In this document: positions 35,592-45,761 of the stretch, piece by piece | Numbering within the stretch: the first letter of the stretch is position 1 | Layout: every line of letters begins with the position of its first letter | Made by a program: the position numbers and the translations under genes | NCBI GenBank assembly: GCA_963932465.1 | Contig: OZ010800.1 | Span: 31,002,852-31,066,851 of the forward strand | Reading direction: 5' to 3' | Length of the DNA: 64,000 bases | DNA from: Maratus speciosus | Lineage: Eukaryota; Arthropoda; Arachnida; Araneae; Salticidae | Notes under the pieces: model-generated | What the model was told of the DNA's origin: nothing | Databases searched by the model: none | Seen by the model: only the letters and a program-made list of their open reading frames with translations

Positions 35592-35708
35592 ATGAAGTGG
35601 AACGCAATTGATATTGCCGAGTTCTTAAATCTATACCAAGAGTACCCTGTGTCATGGAACACAAAACACACAGATTACTTCAATACGAAATTAAAAGATG
35701 AAATTTGA
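35592..35708 (+). pseudogene. MADF-domain N-terminal fragment
   Basis: A 38-codon frame starts with ATG. Residues 9-25 (AEFLNLYQEYPVSWNTK) fit the first helix of a MADF domain, the Myb/SANT-like DNA-binding fold of Adf-1, also found in PIF/Harbinger accessory proteins. The domain is usually about 85 residues, so less than half is present before the stop. No splice donor or continuation was identified. The likely source is a truncated transposon or a duplicated first exon. Confidence 0.45.
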
Positions 35709-36157
35709 ATTTCATATTCTAAGGGTCATTTATAAATTTAATTAATTTTTAAGGTTTTGAGACCCATGTCCATTATTGTAACGTTTAATTAGTCTATTTT
35801 CAGTTATGGACACCCGATGCAATCATTGCTAAAAATGCAATTTCAGTGATGTTTAATATGGCATTTAATCTTTTAACTGAAAACCTAACTAATCACATTT
35901 AATTTTTAAACAGCACTTATTGGAATGTAATAACACCAAAATTTTATAAATAGTGATGCTTTCAATTAATTTCATGTGGTTAGTAAAATTTTCAATATTT
36001 TAATGACAATTTTTTTAATAACTCTGGCCTGTTTAGTTTATCTGTCAATCAGTGAAACAAATCAGGGAGCAGAGAATATTGTTTAAGTGCCTATGGAAAA
36101 GAGAAACTCATAGGCCTCAACACCTCCCCATTTAAATAAAAACAAACTATTGTTTTA
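35709..36157. other. no gene seen
   Basis: AT-rich sequence between the MADF fragment and the tRNA-bearing palindrome; no supported feature. Confidence 0.4.
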
Positions 36158-36412
36158 ACACAATCAATGTGATTGGTAAAGTTATGAATGTATGAATACG
36201 AATTGAATATTTCTAACTGAGCGAAAAAATGCCCAGGCCGGGGATCCAACACAGATCATTGGCTTGCAGGGCAAATGCTCTATCGTTTACGCTAACTGGG
36301 CCGACAACCGGTGAACATATCTGGGCGAAATATGCTCACCGGTTGTCGGCCCAGTTAGCTTTAACAGTAGATTCGATTGCCGGCCCGGGCATTTTTTCGC
36401 TCAGTTTGTAAT
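36158..36412. mobile_element. decayed palindromic tRNA-bearing element
   Basis: Same design as 41374-41890. It has ACACAATCA...TGATTGGTAAAGTTAT on the left, then ACTGAGCGAAAAAATGCCC, a minus-strand tRNA-like unit (36231-36301, anticodon position TGC, T arm decayed), a short inverted core (GGCCGACAACCGGTGA and complement around CTGGGCGAA), a plus-strand tRNA-like unit with its middle deleted (36349-36390), and ATTTTTTCGCTCAG. A poly(A) run follows at 36424-36450. No clear target duplication. Confidence 0.6.
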
Positions 36413-36535
36413 ATTAAATTCGTAAAAAAAAAAAAAAAAAAAAAAAAAATAGTTGCTGAAGTTGTTAAAAATCTATTATTTTCTGTCTTAAACATTTACT
36501 TATACATCTCTCACAAAAAGGACTATAATATTAAT

Positions 36536-39410
36536 GAAAATTCAAGAATTTTGTCGATTAGGAGTGGGAAAATTGCAAATTTCGTTGATTCATGGAAAAA
36601 TAGCGAACTTCGTCGATCAGGCGCGGGAAAAAAAGGGAATTTTGTTGAATGGGTGTGGGAAAAAAAGGGAATTTTGTTGAACGGGTCTAGAAAAATCGTG
36701 AATTTTTGTCAATTAGGAATGGGAAAATCTCAAATTTCGTTGATTTACGGAAAAATAGCGAACTTCGTTGATCAGGCGCGGGAAAAAAGGGGAATTTTGT
36801 TGAACGGGTGTAGAAAAATTATGAATTTTGTCGATTAGAAGTGGAAAACTCTCAAATTTCGTTGATTCACGGAAAAATAGCGAACTTCGTCGAGCAGGTG
36901 CGAAAAAAGTGAATTTTGTTCATTAGGCGTGAAAAAAAGAGAATTTTGTTGATTGAGTGTCGAAAAATAGTGAATTTTGTCAATCGGGTGTGAAAAAATA
37001 GCGAATCTCGCTGGTCGGGTATCAAAAAATCGCGAAATTTGTCAATCCGACGTGGAAAAATCGCGAATTTGTTTCATCGGGCATGGAAAAATTGCGAATT
37101 TTGTTTGATTCCGCGCAAGAGAAAATCATTATGGAAATTTAATCAGTCAGTTAAGAGTTGAGAATGTTATTGATTAGGTGCAGGAAATTCATGAATTTCT
37201 TCGATCAGGGGCAGAAAAATAACAAATTTCATTGATATGTACAGAAAAATCACAAGTTCTGTCGATCAGACTCAGAAATTTTGCGAATTTCATTGGTCGA
37301 GTACAAAAAAATTGCGAATTTTGTCAATCAGGTGTGGAAAAATTACGAATTTGTTTGATCGGGCACGAACAAATTACGAATTTTGTTGATAATGTGAGGG
37401 AAAATTGAAAATTTCGTTTATCGGCAATGGAAAAATCACGATTTTCGCCAGTTTATCGTTAGAGAAAAACATCGCGAATTTTGTCGGTCAGGAATGGAAG
37501 AATCGCAACTTTTCTCAATCAGGATCAGAAAAATCACAAATTTCGATGGTCTGACATGGAAAAATCGCAAATTTTGTCGTGCAGGATTGGAAAAATCGCA
37601 AAATCTAGATAGTAACATGTGCTGTTGATGTGCAGAAAAATTACAAATTGTTTTCATCAGCTGTAGAAAAATCGTGAATTTTGTCAATTTGCGGCGGGAG
37701 AAAATTACAAATTTCCGTCAGTCAGTTAAGAATCGTGAATTTCGTCGATTGGGTGTGGAAAAATCGTGAATTTTGTCAATTAGGAGTGGAAAAATCTCAA
37801 ATCTCGTTTATTCACAGAAAAATAGCGAACTTTGTAGATCAGGCGCGGGAAAAAAAGGAATTTTGTTGAATGGGTGTGGTAAAAAGGGAATTTTGTTGAA
37901 TGGGTGTAGAAAAATCGCGAATTTTGTCGATTAGGATTGGAAAATTTTCAAATTTCGTTGATTCACGGAAAAATAGCGAACTTCATCAATCAGGCGCTGA
38001 AAAGACGTAATTTTGTTGATTAGGTGTGAAAAAAGAGAATTTTGTTGATTGGTTGTGAAAAAATAGCGAATTTCGCTGGTCGGGTGTGAAAAAATCGTGA
38101 AATTTGTCAATCTGGCGTGGAAAAATCGCGAATTTGTTTGATCGGGCATGGAAAAATTGCGAATTTTGTTGATAATGTGCGGAAAAATTGAAAATTTCGT
38201 TGATCGGCAATGGGAAAATAGTGAGTTTCGTCAGTTTATCGGGAGAGTGAAAACGCAAATATTGTCGATTTCCCGCAGGAGAAAATCATAATGGAAATTT
38301 CATCAGTCAGTAATGAGTTGAGAATTTTATTGATTAGGTGCAGAAAATTTATGAAGTTCTTCGATCAGGGGCAATAAAATAACAAACTTCATTGATGTGT
38401 ACAGAAAAATTGCAAGTTTTGTCGATCAGACTCAGAAAATTTGTGAATTTCATTGGTCGGGTACAAAAAAATTGCGACTTATGTCAATCAGGTGCGAAAC
38501 AATCGCGAATATGTTTGATCGGGCACAAAAAAATTACGAATTTTGCTGGTAATGTGCGGGAAAATTGAAAATTTCGTTCATCGGCGATGGAAAAATCACG
38601 ATTTTCGCCAGTTTATCGTGAGAGAAAAATCGCAAATTTTGTCGATTTACCGCAGGAGAAATGCATCGCGAATTTTGTTGGTCAGGCATGGAAGAATCGC
38701 AACTTTTCTCAATCAGGATCAGAAAAATCACAAATTTCGTTGGTCTGTCATGCAAAAATCGCAAATTTTGTGTAGCAGATTGGAAAAATCACAAATATTG
38801 TTGGTCTGGCTCGTAACTTGTGCTTTTGATGTGCAGAAAAATTACAAATTTTGTTCATCAGCTGCAGAAAAATCGTGAATTTTTTCAATTTGCTGCGGGA
38901 AAAAAATTACATATTCCGTCAGTGAGTTAATAATCGTGAATTTCGTCATTTGGGTGTGGTAAAACCATAGATTTTGTCAATTAGCAGTGGAAAAAGTTCA
39001 AATCTCGTTTATTCACGGAAAAATAGGAAACTTTGTCGATCAGGTGTGGAAAAAAAAGGAATTTTGTTGAATGGGTGTAAAAAAAAAGGAATTTTGTTGA
39101 ATGGGTGTAGAATAATCGTGAATTTTGTCGATTAGGAGTGAAAAAATCTCAAATTCCGTTGATTCACGGAAAAATAGCAAACGTCGTCAATCAGACGCGG
39201 AAAAAAAAGGAATTTTGTGTTTTATCGGGTGTGAAAAAGTAGCGAATTTTGTCAATTGGGTGTGGAAAATTTGGAATTTTAACGATTGGATTTGGAAAAT
39301 TTGTGAATTTTGTCAATCAGATGTGTAAATCGCAAAGTTGTTTGATCGGGCGGGGAAAAATAGTTAATTTCATTGATCGGGCATGGACAAATCTCAAATT
39401 TTGTTAATTT
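36536..39410 (-). repeat. 30-bp satellite, array B, with higher-order structure
   Basis: About 95 units of the satellite seen at 30790-31345, here in opposite orientation. A higher-order repeat of about 1.16-1.2 kb is visible. TCACGATTTTCGCCAG recurs at about 37436 and 38595, a CAGTCAGT.A.GAGTTGAGAA-type block at about 37146 and 38303, and TTAGGAGTGG/TTAGGATTGG blocks near 36560, 37930 and 39131. Open frames through it are periodicity artefacts. Confidence 0.85.
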
Positions 39411-39786
39411 ACTCCTTCTCTCGCCTTCGTTCATAAAGTTCGCATTTTTTTTGGCACTAGCCACTTTCATGACTGTTTGTTTTTTAGCGCTTATAATAAA
39501 ACAAAATTTACTCCCCTGAATAATGTCAAGGAATATTATCACTCCTTGCTATATCTCTGTTATATATACAAACATAAACTTGTCATGTCTTGCCAACTGA
39601 ATTGGATTTGTTGACTATGTAGTGAAACCTAGAAGGGTAAAACAACCCTCCCCCCCCCCGTCTGAAACCGTATTTTTTATCCGATTATAGACCACAGATC
39701 ACCTCCCTGAAATAGAATTCTCTCCATGTTGCTGATGGCAATGGAGACATTTTTGTAAGTGGCCCTTCTCTAAAAAAGGTTGTGCA
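39411..39786 (-). mobile_element. hAT-like subterminal flank of satellite array B
   Basis: Reverse-complement similarity to 30369-30790 runs through shared boxes: TCATGAAAGTGGCTAG, CAAGGAGTGATAATATTCC, CCAATTCAGTTGGCAAGA, CCTATAATC-like, AGAAGGGCCACTTACAAAAATG, and the end GGTTGTGCA. The outermost bases of the terminal repeat (TAGGGGGT) are missing where it meets the Tigger fragment. Confidence 0.55.
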
Positions 39787-40045
39787 ATGCGGAAATAGTT
39801 GCTGCAGTGAATCAAGGAGATGCTGATAGTGAAGAAGAGGAACCTGAAAAGATCGATATTGCCAGGATTACACACAATGCAGCTGCTAAGATGTTAGACG
39901 TGGTACTTCGATATATTGATGTACAAGAAGATTCAACAGCATCAGATGTGTTGTTATTTAAAATGTGCTATGATAAAGCAGCATTCAAACGATGCAAAGT
40001 TCACAACAAAATCGGAAAAACAACATATTTTGTAAAAAAAAAAAA
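39786..40045 (+). pseudogene. Tigger-type (pogo/CENP-B family) transposase, C-terminal fragment
   Basis: The frame reads EIVAAVN, an acidic EEEEPEKI stretch, then an AAKMLDVVLRYIDVQEDST helix and an AAFKRCKVHN.IGKTTYF tail. Tigger and jerky-type transposases end with this layout: acidic segment, a helix rich in leucines and Q/D, and a K-rich tail ending in FF. The DNA-binding and DDE regions are missing. The tail runs into a poly(A) stretch at 40034 that shifts or ends it. Confidence 0.65.
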
Positions 40046-40444
40046 AATGAATTGTCGTAGGTGTCTATCTAATATAGTGCCCAGAATTATGCAGTGGACA
40101 AAATAAGTAAGTTGACTCTATTTATTTCATAAAGAACATGCTTTAACACTATTTCTACCATTGTTCAACAAGACCTTTCAAAGTTCTGATTTTTACTTAT
40201 TTTTTTCTAATTTTTAAAGCTAACAAGTATTAAAACAACTCTTCTATGCATTAAAATGATTCAGAATTGTTTTGATCTAAAACTTAGAAATAAAATAGTA
40301 ATCATAAATCAAAATATGTTGAAAGGTGTCCTTTGGCATAGGTAAATATAGTGTTGGCAATAAAATTATTCCCATTTGAAAATGACTTAAGGAATTTTAA
40401 GGTATTTCGGTTAAACCGATTTTCGGATAACCGGGGCTCTACTG
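39787..40444 (+). mobile_element. Tigger/pogo element, 3' part
   Basis: The right terminal inverted repeat, read outward-in, is CAGTAGAGCCCCGGTTATCC, the classic Tigger/pogo type, ending at 40444 next to TA. Upstream is a transposase C-terminus. The left part is absent; the fragment begins at the junction with the hAT-like flank. Confidence 0.75.
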
Positions 40445-40446
40445 TA

Positions 40447-41185
40447 TGTAATTTAGACTTAAAATTTGAATAATTAATTAAAGGGCCATTCCATGTTACG
40501 TGTGTGACATTTGGAGAATATATATATATATTTTTTTTGATTTTGAGAAAATTTTACTGAGTTATGAATTCATGAAAATTTTATCTTCTAAAGCATTTTT
40601 CGTGGAATCTTTAAACTACATTAGAAGATATGAATAATCATGTAATAAATTTTAGGATTAATTAAATTTGAATTTATAGGAATTTTGTGCAATATTATAG
40701 GATTTTTTGTTTGTTTATTGTTATTTATGTTTGCAGTTATTTAAAAAAGGTGGGATTTTTGTTACTTTTCATTAAGACAGATATTGGTATATCCAAATGA
40801 GAAGTAAACAAGCCATAATATTACGGGGGGAGGGGGGCTGCTATATTCATATAATAAAGAAAAAAATATGACATTTATCATATTTTTGAAATGCATATAT
40901 ATTTTTAAACTAGCATGCAGAAAAATTTCAGTTCTATTCATTTTAAATTTTAAAATATTAGCGCATTGTATGTATATTTCCTATATCTTCCTTTAAATTG
41001 TATTGAAATTTAAGAAAAAGAAATTGGGTATGAATTTCTAAAGATTTCTGCCTTCTAACAAGTAATTCTTTTATAAATTTCAATTTTGCAATTTAAAATA
41101 TATATCTATAGGATCTGTTATCTTATCCTGATGTGTTAGCTATGGCGAATATTTTTCGTAAAAGTAGTAATTTATGCACACATAT
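40447..41185. other. no gene seen
   Basis: AT-rich sequence with one G-run near 40826-40838 and no supported feature. Confidence 0.4.
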
Positions 41186-41346
41186 ATAGAGAAGAACCTC
41201 GTTAATGTGAAACTCAGTGGGATTAAAATGTGTTTATGTTATCAATAACAAAATATCTCTGTATTCACTTTGACTGGGATTGTTTGAGCATTTCTGTTAA
41301 AAGAAATTCTTCTTAAGAGAGTTCATGTTAACGAGATCGACTATAG
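41186..41346. mobile_element. short pogo-like MITE
   Basis: Inverted ends AGAGAAGAACCTCGTTAATG and ATAGTCGATCTCGTTAACAT (about 70% match), with TA next to each. ACCTCGTTAA-type ends are common in pogo-like elements. It ends just before the target duplication of the palindromic tRNA element. Confidence 0.4.
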
Positions 41347-41452
41347 TATAATCTCATTAACATTAAGTTAAGTACTATTATTTTTTTAACACAATCAAGC
41401 TGATTGGTAAAGTTATCATACGAACTGAATATTTCCAACTGAGCGAAAAAAT

Positions 41453-41523
41453 GCCCAGGCTGGGAATCGAACCCAGATCCTTGGCTTACAAGGCCAATGC
41501 TTTTCCGTTTAAGCTAACTGGGC
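41453..41523 (-). tRNA. tRNA-like Thr(TGT) unit, left arm
   Basis: 71-nt cloverleaf: acceptor GCCCAGT/CCTGGGC with a T-C mismatch at the seventh pair, D stem GCTT/AAGC, anticodon stem TTGGC/GCCAA around CTTGTAA (U33 present, anticodon TGT), T stem CTGGG/CCCAG around TTCGATT, discriminator A, then T6. It resembles a genuine threonine tRNA much more than the unit at 586-656 resembles its own. It lies in a retroinserted palindrome, so a translational role is doubtful. Confidence 0.6.
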
Positions 41524-41786
41524 CGACAACCAGCCAGCATATTTCGCTCAGAAAACCTTATTGGTAATAACATCTGGTCTGTCATGTAGACAGCTCAACA
41601 GAATAAACCGCAGGTAAAGGAACTCCATATAAACGATGGAACTCCATATCCATCGAAAGGAACTCCATATCCATCGTTTGTATGGAGTTCCTTTACCTGC
41701 GGTTTATTCTGTTGAGCTGTCTACATGACAGACCAGATGTTATTACCAATAAGGTTTTCTGAGCGAAATATGCTGGCTGGTTGTCG

Positions 41787-41857
41787 GCCCAGTTAGCTTA
41801 AACGGAAAAGCATTGGCATTGTAAGCCAAGGATCTGGGTTCGATTCCCAGCCTGGGC
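41787..41857 (+). tRNA. tRNA-like Thr(TGT) unit, right arm
   Basis: Inverted partner of 41453-41523. The only difference seen in the cloverleaf is A instead of C at position 32 (loop ATTGTAA). It is followed by ATTTTTTCGCTCAG, the shared trailer with a Pol III terminator. Confidence 0.6.
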
Positions 41858-42119
41858 ATTTTTTCGCTCAGTTGGAAATATTCAGTTCGTATTAAGTTAA
41901 GTTTTTAGGTAGATTTTGTAAGAAATACTACCTATTACATTCTTCCCTATGTTGAAATTTCTGAAAATTTTTTGCAGATCTATGCCGATCATTACCTCTA
42001 GAATTCAAAACCACCCCTCAGTTAAACTTTATCTGTCTATCTATATCACTTTTTTATGGACACAATTACTTCCATAATTTTGCACTAAATCTCTTCTAAA
42101 CTGTTACATAAAATCGAGG

Positions 42120-42464
42120 GGCAGAAAATATCGGTCGCTTTCTTTAGTGGGCAAAATTGGACTAAGGGGGAAGAAATGGGGAGAGGTTTTGTGGAAACAG
42201 TAAAAAACCCATAACTTTCTAATTATAATAGATATCAAAAAACGGTTTAAAGTTATTATATTTCTGGCCAAAAATTTATGTAGGAGAGATTTTTGAATTT
42301 TTTTATTAAAAATTGTCTCAAGGGGTTCAAAAATAGGGTTTTAAGAAGAAAAAAAACTCATAACTTCATCAAATCACAGGATATGAAATCCATTTAAATT
42401 TATTATAAATCTTAATATTATCTACAATTTTTATATTGAGATGTTTTTGATAAAACCAACTCTT

Positions 42465-42514
<50 letters not shown>

Positions 42515-42960
42515 AGGGGGGGGGGTGTTGAAAAAGAAAAAAATATTATAACTTCGTAATTCATAAGATATCAAATCCGCTTGAATTTATTATAAATCTT
42601 CTTAGCATTATCTACAGATTTTATATTGACAAGTGTTTCATATGACCAACTCTTAGAGCAAAAATAATAATAATCGTGTGCTGAAGATAAAAAATCACAT
42701 CTCTTAATTTGTCACTATGGCTATAAAAAAGTGTAACTGACATGATGAAAATAACCCTCAGAGATACTGCGTATAGAGCTGCATTATTAAATATGCAGGT
42801 GTCTCAATGAAAAGATTATCAGAGTTTAAAATACAGTGTGTGGTTCATTTAATGAAACAATCACCACATGTTTTAAATTTGATATAAATCTTCTTAATAT
42901 TATTTATAACTTTTGTAGTAACAATTTTTTGATAAGATTAAATTAAGTCTACTAATAGTT
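42120..42960. repeat. degenerate tandem array, about 150-190-bp unit
   Basis: CATAACTTC, then GGATATCAAATCC-like, TTTATTATAAATCTT and ATTATCTACAATTTTTATATTGA boxes recur near 42211, 42360, 42550 and weakly near 42870. A poly(A) run of about 38 (42473-42511) followed by a G-run lies inside. Confidence 0.6.
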
Positions 42961-43315
42961 GATATTACTAAAAATATTCTGAAGGAATGAAAAAAGGGGC
43001 TTTGAAGAAAAATTATTGTATTAATATGATTCCGATAAAACCAATTCTTATTGAAAAATAAAATTAAAAAATCGTCAGAAATGTTCAGATAAAAGTGTTT
43101 AGTTAAAAGTGGATTATATATAATCTTGATTCAGATTTTGTTGGTGAAATTAGTAGTTAACTTGAAAATCTACCTGCATCTGTAGGCTGAGCCCTTGCGG
43201 ATTTTTTTTTATTAGCCTGATGAGCCCACACTAGTCATGTGACAACACTCACAAGCTAATGTTAAATAAATAGAAGCATCCTTTACAAATTTTTGATTTG
43301 TATTTAAGTTTTTTA

Positions 43316-43356
<41 letters not shown>

Positions 43357-44330
43357 ATAGGATATATACAATAACCGCACACATAATCATGTGAAACCAA
43401 TGGCCGTGTCCTTTACAAATTTTTCTGTTAAATGATTTCTTTTTTTTTTTCCCATATAGATTATTTGAAATAATTATCTAACTGAGCATCTATTTTAATT
43501 TTTGTTGCAGGTTTATTCATTTAGTGCATACTTTTTGTTCACAATTTTTCACAATTTTAAGTAATGCTACTGTTTTAAATTTTTTGAATTTCCAAAAATT
43601 GTCTCCAAAAGGTATACAGTAAATTAAACTTTGAATTGAAGTTTATTAAAAAAAAAACATGATTATATGTTCATTATGAATGATTATGTGTATTTATAAA
43701 CACATGCACACATAGGAGTGTTACACCTAAGCTCACGTTATGTGCACATCAGTGATTTTTTCTTGCACACAATTACTTCGTACTCACACGAGTACTTGGT
43801 GCACCACTGGTAAAAATATTAGATACCGGGCGGCAGTGTTATATATACACACATATATATGTATACACACACACATATGTATATACATATATTGTATATC
43901 CATCACCTATATACATATGTATCCACATATATGTAGTATATATATTATATAAACATGTATATAGACTTATATATGTATATATACCATTGGCACCCGGCTA
44001 ACCGAAAAGTACCAAATATTACAGGCATTTACATTCCTTCAGCTGTAATTAGAAATTAAAAAAATTGTGAAAAATTCATCATAATGTTTTAAAATTTAAA
44101 ATGCAGCTTCATCGTATGTTATAAGGTTCAATTTTAGGTTATATTTATAGAAACTTCTTTTTTTTAACTATTTTTTTTTTAATTTCATGCTATTATAAGA
44201 ATATTGCTCAGCTTTCTGTTGTGCCACTGTCTAATTACAGATACACCAATAAATTTATGCTTGTTTTTTTTTTGGTCTTATTATTAATTTTATTGTTGCA
44301 GTGTGAATTATGTATGTGATAGCAATATAT
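42961..44330. other. no gene; microsatellites
   Basis: A T-run at about 43320-43354 and interleaved (TA)n/(CA)n at 43845-43985. The frames spanning them are artefacts of low complexity. Confidence 0.5.
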
Positions 44331-44334
44331 TTAA

Positions 44335-44553
44335 CCCTTAACCGGAAACGTGAAAATCCCGTGCACAAACAGAACACTTAATAAATTATCAAATAGTGAA
44401 CTTAAACATTTAATCTTTAATAGTAATGCATTAACAGGAGCAATTTTTTAATATAGCACCATAAAAATAAGTTTTGAATGACGGAGTGAGAAAATATTAA
44501 GGGCAGATATGTCGACGAAACCATCTCACAGACGGTACGTTACCGGTTAAGGG
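44335..44553. mobile_element. TTAA-type MITE (piggyBac-like), right duplication lost
   Basis: 219 bp. TTAA lies at 44331-44334 and the inverted ends are CCCTTAACCGGAAACGT and CCCTTAACCGGTAACGT (one mismatch in 17). The right side shows AACT rather than TTAA. Confidence 0.55.
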
Positions 44554-44569
44554 AACTGCAATAATTAAG

Positions 44570-44995
44570 CCTTTTTGTGGTAAAATTTAGATAGGCAAAA
44601 AAAGAGAAAAGAGAAAAGTGCACAAAATCTGAGCGTATTTGGCACCTGTGATTCTGTATAAAAAGTATAAAATTTAGATAGGCAAAAAAAGTGTAAAAAA
44701 GGTGCACAAAATCTGAGCGTATTTGGCACCACTGATTGTGTATAAAAAGTGCACAATTTAGGTATCCAAAAAAAGTGTAAAAAAAAGGTGCACAAAATCT
44801 GGGCGTATTTGGCACCACTGATTGCGTATAAAAAGTACACAATTTAGGTATGCAAAAAAAAGCGTAAAAAAATTCACAAAATCCGAGCGTATTTGACATC
44901 TCTGATTGTGCATAAAAAGTGAACAATTTAAGTATGTACTTTTTATGCACAGCTCAGTTTGACTTATTGCGCATAAGCAGATGTGCCAAATACGC
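44570..44995 (-). repeat. about 85-bp tandem repeat near the right end of the 11.4-kb element
   Basis: GTGCACAAAATCTGAGCG, ATTTGGCACC and GTATAAAAAGTGCACAATTT boxes recur at 84-86-bp spacing (starts near 44620, 44704, 44790 and 44873). The minus-strand frame through it is a repeat artefact. Confidence 0.7.
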
Positions 44996-45048
44996 TCACC
45001 TTTTGTTCACTTTTTTAACACATTTTTTGCAAACTTTTTCTAGCTGGG

Positions 45049-45637
45049 GTTCTTTTAAGCTGATTTCAAGATTTCTTTTTGTTTGACCAATATAAGATAA
45101 ATCACAACCATTAGAAGGAACTTTAATAAATTCCCCATTTACGAAGATCAGGAACAGGAGATTTAGTGGAAGGGAATTTGAACTTGTTGACAGGTTTAAA
45201 GATAATGTTAAAATTGAAACGTCGTAAAACTTTAGCTAACTTAAAAGATAAAGGAGGATAAAAGGGGAGGGCAACCAAATTATCAGGTTTGCTTTTGACA
45301 GATTTGGAAAGAGTAGATTTATCAGATGATCTATTGAATTTCTTCACAGCATTATTGATAACAGAAAGATTTTTGTTACTCTTTTGACGGCAACGGTTTT
45401 TATATAATTAAGTTCATCCTTAAGGGATGCAGAGTCGGAACAAATTTTGAGAGCACAATTTACATACAAAAATACCAATTTTTTGGTTGACAGGATGATT
45501 TGAGAGAGCATGAGGTCGGTTACAAACAGGAAAAGGTTTTCTATAAACACAAGTTTTGAATAAAGAATCACATTTGGTAAATAAAACATCAAGGAAAGGA
45601 AGTTTATTACAATTTTCTAATTCAAATTCACTCATTT
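45049..45637 (-). pseudogene. Penelope-like reverse transcriptase C-terminus and GIY-YIG start (minus copy)
   Basis: Reads ENCNKLPFLDVLFTK, then VYRKPF, NHPVNQK, SLKDELNY and LPFYPPLSFKLAKVL, then CDLSYIGQTKRNLE near 45090. LPFLDVL followed by VYRK and HP is the characteristic late RT segment of Penelope-like elements, and YIGQTKR belongs to the GIY-YIG nuclease. Frames are broken. It continues at 33642 beyond the 11.4-kb insertion. The N-terminal RT is missing. Confidence 0.8.
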
Positions 45638-45761
45638 ACATATTTTCTACACATTATATATTATATATCATCATATATTATATATATTAAATATTATGTA
45701 TCATCATTTACACATTATATATTAATTACATATTTTCAGTAAATTTATATTCAGTTAACTT

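Larger units (their letters stand above)
41374..41890 (-). mobile_element. palindromic tRNA-Thr-bearing retroinsertion with 12-bp target duplication
   Basis: The exact direct repeat ATTAAGTTAAGT flanks it (41362-41373, 41891-41902). Within it, 41420-41639 and 41671-41891 are inverted copies with only a few mismatches around a 31-bp spacer. Each arm contains a complete tRNA-like cloverleaf, arranged head to head. The left edge adds ACACAATCAAGCTGATTGG and a T7 run, which read on the minus strand as a 3' tail ending in an A-rich stretch. The whole palindrome therefore lies inside one target duplication. Confidence 0.75.
33643..45048. mobile_element. 11.4-kb inverted-repeat element with CCCAGCTAG ends
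   Basis: It begins CCCAGCTAGAAAA and ends with the complement, TTTTTCTAGCTGGG. It splits the minus Penelope-like copy cleanly, leaving GT on both sides (33641-33642, 45049-45050), compatible with a 2-bp duplication. The subterminal regions hold many CATACTTTTTATGC-like motifs. No transposase of its own is recognisable. The interior is packed with tandem repeats and other insertions. The superfamily is unknown to me. A similar end, CCCAGCTAAAAATG, starts at 63822. Confidence 0.6.

Noticed and set aside
36377..39328. Open frames up to 153 codons on both strands of the satellite arrays (also 30688-31364)
   Set aside because: The unit is close to 30 bp, a multiple of three, so any stop-free phase stays open. 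The products are 10-residue periodic and appear on both strands.
30790..39410. CRISPR-like arrays
   Set aside because: Units are tandem without unique spacers, and the sequence is eukaryotic.
44540..44950. 136-codon minus-strand frame
   Set aside because: It lies exactly over the 85-bp tandem repeat, and its protein shows the same periodicity.
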